Shown here: piece by piece, positions 56,101 through 64,000 of the stretch | Layout: every line of letters begins with the position of its first letter | How positions within the stretch are numbered: position 1 is the stretch's first letter | Assembly (NCBI RefSeq): GCF_004324835.1 | Contig: NW_021163187.1 | Location: 186,001 to 250,000 of the forward strand | Length of the DNA: 64,000 bases | Direction of reading: 5' to 3' | Origin: Dendronephthya gigantea | Lineage: Eukaryota; Cnidaria; Anthozoa; Malacalcyonacea; Nephtheidae | Program-made: the position numbers and the translations under genes | The notes under the pieces: generated by a model | Told to the model about the DNA's origin: nothing | Databases searched by the model: none | The model's input: only the letters and a program-made list of their open reading frames with translations

Positions 56101-56949
56101 GCATAGCATGACTAAATTGTCGGGCTGGCTACGCCACTGATTGCATGATTTCCAACTTAATGCCTCTCGATACAACAGAATTCTGCATTCAGCATTAATC
56201 AGAGAGATATCTCAAGATGATGCATATTCTAAAAATATCTTTTATCGTCAGTTGTTATTCTAAGACGTTGCTTTAATGTGCGTACTGCACGTGTGATATA
56301 TTATATATATCATGTATAGCATGTATCTCAGAATAATGAACTGGAGCCTACACGATGGGTTAAATTATTGCACGATGCTTCAATGTTAGAACCAAAGTCG
56401 GAGGAGAAAGCAAAGACGTGTGCCGTTGCTTGTCCCAGAATAGTGCTTCCTCCAGTATGTGGTTCAGATGGCAATACATATCCCAATTACTGCATATTGG
56501 AAGAGACTGCTTGTCAGTTCGGAGAAAATATCCATGTTGTTCACGAAGGACCTTGCAGTAAGTTGTTAAAAGTAGTCATTTTGACCGCTGAATGTTAAAC
56601 AAATTTTTCTCCTCCACGAACCTCATTTGCGGTTTTCTATCACGCGGTATCTAGCGGTTGTGCACAAAGGACCTTGCGGTGAGCGAAATGAGGTTTACTC
56701 TATATAGTATCGGGTTTTCACAATTATCTTTAAACATCGTATTGAGCCAGCCATATCTTCACTGTTAAACCCCTGAAATATTCTCAATTCATTGTAGAAC
56801 CAAAGTGTTCTGCAATTTGCACAAAGGAATATAATCCTCAATGTGGTACAGACGGCAGGACATACGCTAATCCGTGCACCTTTAAATATGCCCAATGTCA
56901 AAGTAACGGGAAAATTAGATTGGCGCATCATGGAGAGTGTAAGGAGTAA
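50136..56949 (+). CDS. Secreted twelve-domain Kazal-type protease inhibitor (639 aa, 14 coding exons)
   Basis: Coding exons: 50136-50145, 50397-50465, 50731-50886, 51341-51484, 51592-51750, 52405-52548, 52676-52834, 52955-53098, 54123-54290, 54739-54882, 55022-55180, 55687-55830, 56390-56557 and 56798-56949. All introns are phase 1 and the total is 1920 nt in frame, ending ECKE-TAA. The signal peptide is [20 protein letters not shown] then VHA. Each domain exon carries one six-Cys Kazal domain. Types alternate strictly: A (VCGSDG-TYPNYC...HEGPC) and B ([13 protein letters not shown]...LAHHGEC), six pairs. Residue 2 after Cys II (P1 by ovomucoid numbering) is W, L, A, L, A, K, K, L, K, M, R, K. 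Expected: an extracellular multi-headed inhibitor of trypsin-, elastase- and chymotrypsin-like or microbial proteases. Introns show internal duplication (see findings). Confidence 0.9.
53099..54122. other. Long Kazal-gene intron with a possible exon relic
   Basis: 53100-53330 is a copy of 55831-56240 (after removing the MITE there). Each contains TACGTAGAACCAAA...TTTCGTAGAACGTTCTG, starting like a Kazal exon (AG-AACCAAAG) but without Cys spacing, so it is not counted as an exon. 53330-54045 shows nothing coding. Confidence 0.5.
55987..56139. mobile_element. hAT-like MITE, 153 bp, in a Kazal-gene intron
   Basis: The ends are CAGTGGCGTAGCCAGCC and inverse (GGCTGGCTACGCCACTG). An exact 8-bp duplication ATTGCATG lies at 55979-55986 and 56140-56147. 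The duplicated intron near 53248 keeps the empty site (ATCGCATGATTCC). Confidence 0.93.
56640..56700 (+). pseudogene. Remnant 3' end of an A-type Kazal exon
   Basis: GTTGTGCACAAAGGACCTTG then CG|GTGAGCGAAAT matches the end of the exon at 55022-55180 (GTACACGAAGGACCTTGCGGTGAGTG) including its donor site and the following intron. The rest of the exon is missing. It shows that a further A exon once lay between domains 11 and 12. Confidence 0.7.
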
Positions 56950-57179
56950 GTTACCTTTTGATTAAGATCAGTCTTCTGACATATTCATCACCAACATTCT
57001 AAGGCACTTTTAGCCAGCGCTTATCAGTTGTCACTTGATATCACCGCTTTAACTCTCAACAATTTACGGAAAATAATCCTGTGAAAGGGGGCTTTTATAG
57101 ATCTTTGATCGGTTCCAGGCTTGTAATTGTAGTCATGAAAGAGGCTTTACCGCGTGCTTTCATCTTCACTTCCCATTAT

Positions 57180-57400
57180 TACAATAAATGTTTTATCATT
57201 TTTACGTTATTCATTATTTAATATAGGCCTAGAAAGGGGTAAAGAACGAAGCCGGCATTCTGATGGCAAACTGTTAGTTTAACAATGCGTAGTTTCGCAT
57301 AGTTGCCTTAATAATTGCCAATCGAGTTACTTCTGTAAGATGTATTCTATTGTGTTAGCTGTTAGTTTTTTTTGCTCTTTTGCAAATAAACGTTTCAGTG
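57180..57400 (+). terminator. Kazal gene 3' end, poly(A) signals
   Basis: The first AATAAA after the stop is at about 57183 (TTACAATAAATG), with another at about 57386 (GCAAATAAACG) followed by a GT-rich stretch. Either could end the transcript, giving a 3' UTR of about 240-450 nt. Confidence 0.5.
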
Positions 57401-59147
57401 GTTAGAACTCTGTTCTGTTTTTCACGCTTTATTGCGTTTACTTTTTAATGGCTTCTTATGTTTCTGTTGAATAAACAACTAATGTTCGCAGATTGTTATT
57501 TCGATATCTGAAACATGGGAAACTAAAACGTATTTTAAATCTCGAAAATGCAATCGGGTGAAACTTAGGAGTTCAGGTTGTACATGTTGGAGGGTCTAAT
57601 GACTCTAATTCTGGATTGTATTTACACAGTAGTTACATATTTTCATCACTATAATATTACACAGTTACTCATTCATTTACTCAGAAAGACCAACTGAACA
57701 ATAAATACAGTTACTCATTCATTTACCCAGAAGACCAAGTGAACAATAAATAAGTTATTTCTGAATCATGACATATGAACAACCTTAAAGCTAATTTCCA
57801 TTTTTGTCGTATTTGTGACGAACAAGTCAATTTGCCTTTATTTTTAAACAGTCATTGTTGACCGCACCCACACCGAAATATTCTATTACATCAACCACCT
57901 CCACACGCGCTCACGATAATAATTATTACGACTACATTTTAGTTATTCCTTAATATAGGCTTCGTTTTAATTGTACAAATTCAATATCCAATTTATCATT
58001 AAAAAGGTCTCTACCTCACAAAACATTTGCTTTCAGGAATATTTAATTTCGCAAGTTGTTTGTATATTCAATACCACACGCTTGTGTAAACATTATAAAC
58101 ATAAATCTATCGAATCTTAAACAAAAAGTAGGTCTGCATGGCAAACACGCGCCAGCTGCTTTTATTAGTAAAAGAATTGACAATGGGAAATTGGGAGAAT
58201 GTGAAATAATCAGTGCGTTATTTCGAGTAGAGACTCGAGACTGTTTCTATACAGTTATAGAAACACGCTTCTTGACCAATCATGCAGCGCGCGCGTACTA
58301 TAAACGTTATATAATAACTATAAATGGAGATGCCTAATTAAAATTAAAAAAAAACCTTTGTTGACATGCCTACTATGAAAAGTTTGACGTTTTTTCTTCA
58401 ACCGCTAACCGTAAATCGCGGCTTGACGTTAAAATTTCTTGTCAAATATTCTAGTTTGTCAATTTTCGGAGTTGTCCATGAGAGAGTGTTAAAATTTTTG
58501 ACTGGAGAATTGTCCTTATATTAGTCTAAGACCTGTAAAGAAGTTTGTATGCATTTCATTTAGGACAGATTATCTCAACTGTTTTAAGGTAAAATGACCA
58601 TGTTGGTCAACATGGCATGTGTGCCAAAATCTGAATCCGGGATGAAAGTCCTGAAAATGACCACGCCTAGAAACGGCATAGTCGACATAGCTCTAAATCC
58701 TAAATTATCAAAGCTACAGTCTTTCTGAGTTGTTTATATGGTTCAGAATGGTTGTTTTAATGGGTGGTCACTGGAGGCTGAAATTAGTCTAAGTTTCATA
58801 TTTTACAAGAAAATTAATGTTTACTATTCCAGGTCAACTGCTAATTATGCATAAAATTACAGATTCACCTGGCAAAGTCTAATTTTCCCTATTTTCTAAA
58901 AATTTTTGCCATATGATGAAAAAATATGCTTATTTTAATATATTTATTATAAATTTCCTAGGAAATAACAATATTTTGTAAGGGTACGACATATTTCATT
59001 TCACTTACTCCCCGCCATAACACGATTTCACGTTTTAGAAGCCACTTCAGTGCTTGCTTGGCAACTGGCTGGCGAAAGAGCCGGCAAGAATGCTGCAGCA
59101 CATTGTATAGATAAATAAACTAAATACTGTATGCCATATAATAAATC
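57400..59147. other. Intergenic, no supported gene
   Basis: 57660-57750 has a short direct duplication (ACAGTTACTCATTCATTTAC twice). 58180-58300 is a decayed copy of the foldback element of the array (GGGAAATTGGGAGAATG, TTTCTATACAGTTATAGAAA, CGCTTCTTGACCAATCA). The remainder shows nothing coding. Confidence 0.5.
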
Positions 59148-59290
59148 GCTTATCAACCGAATACGTTCAGTCCGTACAGGAAAAATATCAGACCTCGGTC
59201 GTTTATGTACGAACCTCGCTATCGCTCGGTCCATACTGTCAAGACCTCGATCTGATATTTTTCTAGTACGGACCTCAATTCGGTTAATAA
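59148..59290. repeat. Hairpin MITE-like element
   Basis: CTTATCAACCGAATACG...AAAAATATCAGACCTCGGTC is inverted as GACCTCGATCTGATATTTTT...ATTCGGTTAATAAG, ~143 bp. It sits at the broken start of array block 2. Confidence 0.75.
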
Positions 59291-59614
59291 GTGGTATATA
59301 TTTTCACCTGAAATCTCTGGAAGAAAATTTGGCATCACGCAGACCTTTTAATAAACGTCATCGGTGTTGTAATCGGTCAATATATTCCCGGCACAAATAT
59401 AAACCACGGAAATTCATACGTCATGATCACAGGCGTCATGCAGCACGCAGCATCAAATCGCTGAGTTGCAATAGATGCATGTAGCATAAATGCAATTGGC
59501 CGGGTATAGCTTTATATGACGCTTTTTAACTTTTCAATAGATATACATAAATTATATATCAAAAGCGCCACTGCGTAAATTGGTTTGCGTTCATATAGAC
59601 TTAGTAAAGACTTA

Positions 59615-59844
59615 CGCCTGTATTCTAAAAGCTCACTCACACTCAAACTTATTGAGTAGGAGATCTTAATCTTCTCATAAAGTTTCAACAGCGGTATTTC
59701 CTGCCGAGTAAGGGCTTGATTTTCAGTGATTTACGTTGTATCTTTCATCTATTCAGAAAAAACTTTCTCATTCATCAGCATTAACGAAATTTATATGTCA
59801 CACTCAATGAGTATGAGTGTGAGTGAGCTTTTTGAATACAGGCG
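59615..59844. mobile_element. Harbinger-like MITE, TTA target duplication, 230 bp
   Basis: The ends are CGCCTGTATTCTAAAAGCTC and its near-perfect inverse. TTA at 59612-59614 and 59845-59847. Other array units lack it at the same place (61556: GACCTAGTCGTAATTC). Confidence 0.85.
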
Positions 59845-61862
59845 TTAGTCTTAGTCGTAATTCTTCATAACTTATAGACTTTATATTTGTTTAGCAATAA
59901 TATTTGTAACAAAATTTAGCAATAATTTCCGCAACAAAATATGTCCTGCGGTCTTACCCAGAAGGCTTGAAGCTTGCACAATTAAGGCATAAACGAATCG
60001 TCTGGATTAATAACCTCTTGAGAAGTAAAATTTGATTAATAACCTCTTCAGAAGTAAAATTTGAACTTTATTCAGTAGCATTTGAATTGGGAGCAAAGCT
60101 GAAATGCGCAAATATGAAATAGTGACGAAATATGCATGCATGAATTATGAAATGCCAAACATTAAAGAAATAGAAAACATTTTCTGTGTTTCTATACAGT
60201 TATAGAAACACGCTTCTCGACCAATCAGCACGCGCGTACTATAAATGTTATATTATAAATAGCTATGCTGCGTCAACGAATTGCTGATGCCTGATGAATT
60301 TGAAGTGTTTGACTCTTTTGGACTGACGTTTGAAAAGCATCAATGGGTGGCAAGCTCCTCCCAATACAAGTGGCTCATTTCAGCGGTATGAGAGTATTTT
60401 CAAGGAGTGTTGGGATATGTTTAGAATTAGGGTCAGTGTGTTGGTCAAGATTAAAAAAATGTAGGTACAGATATATAGCATTAAGCTCATTAAGGTTGTT
60501 ATAATCTTGACTTTGCACCCTTAATTCAGACTATTAGCGTATTTAGTTTATTTTCTCCATATGAATATAGTCATCCATACGTCAATAAAAAGACTGTCTT
60601 GTCTTGAAGGACCGCAAATATCTTTCACGGTCTTATCTGTAGCTTTCTTTATGTCAGTCAGCAAGAAATCATCATCATAATTCACATAGGTAAACAATAG
60701 TGTGACAGCAGTGAATTTTTATCCAAAAACCGTTGATAGGAAGTCAAGGAGTTTAGTAAATAGGTAGTCTTACAATAATGTAACTTCAGAACGGAGATAC
60801 CGTTAGTGCATGTTTGCTCACAATTCATAAATATGCCCCACATTTAAAATTTGCAGCCTATATATATGTGGTTTTACAAATACGTGGTTTCTCGCGTAAA
60901 AATTTGGATTTCATGATTTTGTGAATCATCAGATGGCGATACATATCCTAAATAAAGTACGGCTTCAAATAACACGAGCATACCACTGCTGATCGTGGCT
61001 TGAATGATGCCAACTTTTGCAGACACTGCATACCAAAGCTTTGCTGTAGGGTATGAGGCTTACATTAACAAACCATATTTTCACCTGAAATCTCTGGAAG
61101 AAAATTTGGCATCACGCAGACCTTTTAATAAAGGTCATTAGTGTTGTAATCGATCAATGTATTCCGGACATAAATATAAACCACGGAAATTCATACGTCA
61201 TGATCACAGGCGTCATGCAGCACGCAGCATCAAATCGCTGAGTTGCAATAGATGCATGTAGCATATATGCAATTGGCCGGAATAAGAGAACCTTCCATGC
61301 ATGTACAATGAGCAATAACTCTGTGACATTAAGGCTTTAAGAGGTGTGCGTCATCATGATCGGTAACTTCTTCTATGCACTCATACACGATCAACTCGTC
61401 TGCCACAAAATATGATTTCAGTGTAGCTTAAAGTGTAGCTTGCGTGTATAGCTTTATATGACGCTTTTTAACTTTTCAATAGATTTACATAGATTATATA
61501 TCATAAGCGCCACTGCGTAAATTGATTTGCGTTCATATATAGACTTAGCAAAGACCTAGTCGTAATTCTTCATAACTTATAGACTTTATATTTGTTGAGC
61601 AAAAATATTTGTAAATCTGCAACAAAAATGTCTTGCGGTCTTACACAGAAGACTTGCAATTAAACCTTGCACAATTAAGGCATAAACGAACCGTCTAAAT
61701 TAATAACCTCTTGTATATACTTAAGCCTTGCAGAGTACGTCCGAATCAGAAGTAAAATTTGACCTTTATTCAGTAGTATTTGAATTGGGAGCAAAGCTGA
61801 AATGCGCAAATATGAAATAGTGACGAAATGTGCATGCATGAAATATGAAATGCCAAACATTT

Positions 61863-62060
61863 AAGAAATAGAAAACATTTTCCGTGTTTCTATACAATTA
61901 TAGAAACATGCGTGGAAGTTTGGAAGAACGAGAAATAATCAGTGGGATAACGAGCCCGTAGAGCGTGTTTTTCCAGGTTATTTCGAGTTCTCCCAAACTC
62001 CCACAAGTGTTTCTATAACTGTATAGAAACACAGGAAAACATGTTTTCTATTTCTTTTAT
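61863..62060. repeat. Foldback element in the array, second full copy
   Basis: Paralogue of 44123-44322 with the same arms and tips (GTGTTTCTATAACTGTATAG then AAACAC at the right). In the unit at 60186 the equivalent interval is reduced to a single small palindrome. Confidence 0.8.
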
Positions 62061-64000
62061 AATATAACTCAATAAAAAGATTTTGTACAAATATTAAAAT
62101 TCGATTCAATTACAAATTCTCATTACATCGCTTCCCATGTCTCCCGTGTTTCTATACAGTTATAGAAACACGCTTCTCGACCAATCAGCACGCGCGTACT
62201 ATAAATGTTATACTATAAATAAGTATGCTGCGTCAATGAATTACTGATGCCTGATGAATTTGAAGTGTTTGACTCTTTTGTGAAGTGTTTTAGTGTTTTG
62301 ACTGACGTTTGAAAAGCATCAATGGGTGGCAAGCTCCTCCCAATACACTTGGCCACTTGGCTCATTTCAGTATGAGAGTATTTTCAAGGAGTGTTGGGAT
62401 ATGTTTAGAATTAGGGTCAGTGTGTTGATCAAGATTAAACTGAAAAATGTATGTAAAAAGTGTAAGTAAAAATATAACATTAAGCTCTGCAAAGTTGCTA
62501 TAATCTTGACTTTGCAGCTTATTAATTCAGGTTATCAGCATCTTAAGCTATTTTCTCTTAAGGTCTTGAATGACCGCAAGTATCTGCATGGTCTTGTCTG
62601 TACCTTTCCTTATGTCAGTCAGCAAGAAATCATCATCATAAGTAAAATGTTTGAAACTGACAGTAACGGTTTCATTTGACAACAGTGGATTTTTATCCTA
62701 CATTCTTGGCCCAAAACCGTTGATATATAGGAAGCCATGGTGTTTAGTAAATAGATAGTCTTATAATAATGTAACTTCAGGACAGAGATTCCGTTAATTT
62801 GCACTCAGATTTTCACAAATATACCCCACAATCTAAGTTTCAAGCATATATATTGTTTTATAAATACCAGAATATGTTTCTAAGTTTCAACGATTTCTTA
62901 AAATAAAGTTCGCGACCTTCAAATGATACCAGCCTACCACTTTTTATCCTAGCTTTTATGATGCCAAGTTTTCAGACACTGCATAAAAAGGCTTCGCTAG
63001 CATTAACAAACGATATTTTCACATTAAAATTGTGGACAAACTGAATTTGGCATCAGACCTTTTAATAAACATCATCATGCAGTGTTGTAATAATATATCA
63101 GTGTCAATATATTCCCGGCACAAATATAAACCACGGAAATTCATACGTCATGATCACAGGCGAACACGCCAGCATCAAATCGCTGAGTTGCAATAGATTG
63201 TAGCATACATGCATAACTCTGTGACGTTAAGCCTTTAAGAGGTGTGCGTATGCACGATCGGTAACTTCTTCTATGCACATACACGCTCTGCTTAACACAA
63301 ACAATGACTTCAGTCTCCAAAGATTAATGTGGTATCTAAAACAGCCTGTGTATAACATGCATTATGTGTGAAATACACATAAATTGTAGGCTATAGCGTT
63401 TTGAGAATTTCAAAAGAATGTCGGTGTGAAAAGTACATGTTAATTCAGTTTGTTGGTCGAGATTAAGAATGGTTATTAACATATGTAGCATGCCGCTCTT
63501 TAAGGTTCGCTATTATCTTGACTTTGCAGCTTCAGATATTAGCATCTTAAGTTTATTCAGACATAGAAATAGAGATTTAAGGATGTATAGATATGTATGA
63601 TATGATATGTAGCTATAATCTACAATATGTATGACATGATATATAATCGGGGCGCTGTTTAAGTACATAAGGAACTCAAGGAGATAACTGGATGAGTATA
63701 TAAATACAAGTTCAATCGTTGTTGCAACGTTTCAGTTGAAAGGCAGTCTTTCCAAGATATTAACTGAGAGTACTGAGATTAACTGAATCCCGTAAGCTTG
63801 CATTTACGAATGCCTTAAACACAAGAAACCTGCGATTCTCCACAAAGGGAATCTTTTTGCTATGCATGGGGTCAGTCTTTTGACATAAACGAGGATAATC
63901 AATATTACAACCCATCATCATTTTTGCGTTGGAATCCAACCTTTATTGAAATTAGCTACATAATTTGCTACAAAGAATACATTATGATTTGTTGTTAATG

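Larger units (their letters stand above)
59291..64000. repeat. Tandem long-repeat array, block 2 (three units, runs off the window)
   Basis: Units start near 59291 (truncated), 61005 and 62955 and match block 1 throughout. The last unit parallels 45130-46144 (GTTGCAACGTTTCAGTTGAA, CCCATCATCATTTTTGCGTTGG) and ends at the window edge in TTGTTGTTAATG, the same sequence found at 46135. Block 2 therefore resembles a large copy of block 1 on the other side of the Kazal gene. Confidence 0.85.

Noticed and set aside
59028-59234. Coding region around 59.1 kb
   Set aside because: The frame runs through a hairpin element and into the tandem array. It is a by-product of the repeats.

Overview
The window is eukaryotic and AT-rich, with spliced genes, GT-AG introns and very dense transposons. 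It is most likely a cnidarian, probably an anthozoan of the sea anemone kind. The grounds are two small secreted Kunitz-domain precursors of the anemone type, a large secreted Kazal inhibitor, CR1-like LINEs, an ISL2EU-type transposon, and Harbinger, hAT, TTAA and Tc1/mariner-type MITEs. The species assignment is inference.

Layout. 0.15-5.7 kb holds a convergent pair: a broken integrase-core gene (+) and an apparently intact 11-exon HECT ubiquitin-ligase gene (-). 5.9-14.9 kb is intergenic, with MITEs, a cryptic 20-bp-period tandem array, LINE and LTR-element scraps, an MFS-transporter pseudogene and a Tc1 relic. 15.5-17.2 kb is Kunitz gene 1 with its promoter. 17.6-21.6 kb holds duplicated blocks, a perfect (CCGGAG)60 array and an orphan Kazal exon. 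21.9-28.7 kb is a nearly complete CR1-like LINE (+) sitting inside an older LINE (-). 28.9-36.7 kb is a nest of DNA transposons, the main one being a 4.4-kb THAP/DDE plus YqaJ element with ~680-bp terminal inverted repeats that has landed in a TA-flanked MITE. 38.5-40.1 kb is Kunitz gene 2, a diverged duplicate of gene 1. 41.7-49.1 kb and 59.3-64 kb are blocks of one tandem repeat with 1.6-1.95-kb units. Between them, at 49.9-56.9 kb, lies a 14-coding-exon gene for a 12-domain Kazal inhibitor.

How it hangs together. The Kunitz and Kazal genes share the same front end: similar TATA-region sequence, a similar non-coding first exon, a coding first exon reading ATGAAAGCAG, and a 69-nt signal-peptide exon with phase-1 introns on both sides. 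The inhibitor domain exons behind it are unrelated. This looks like a reusable secretion and expression cassette. An orphan copy of the Kunitz promoter lies at 12.34 kb and an orphan Kazal exon at 21.49 kb, both next to copies of the same duplicated block. The Kazal gene is built from six A/B domain pairs, and its introns show that it grew by duplicating pairs.

Because so much is duplicated, many transposon insertions have a natural empty site elsewhere in the window. This gives boundaries and relative ages with no outside data.
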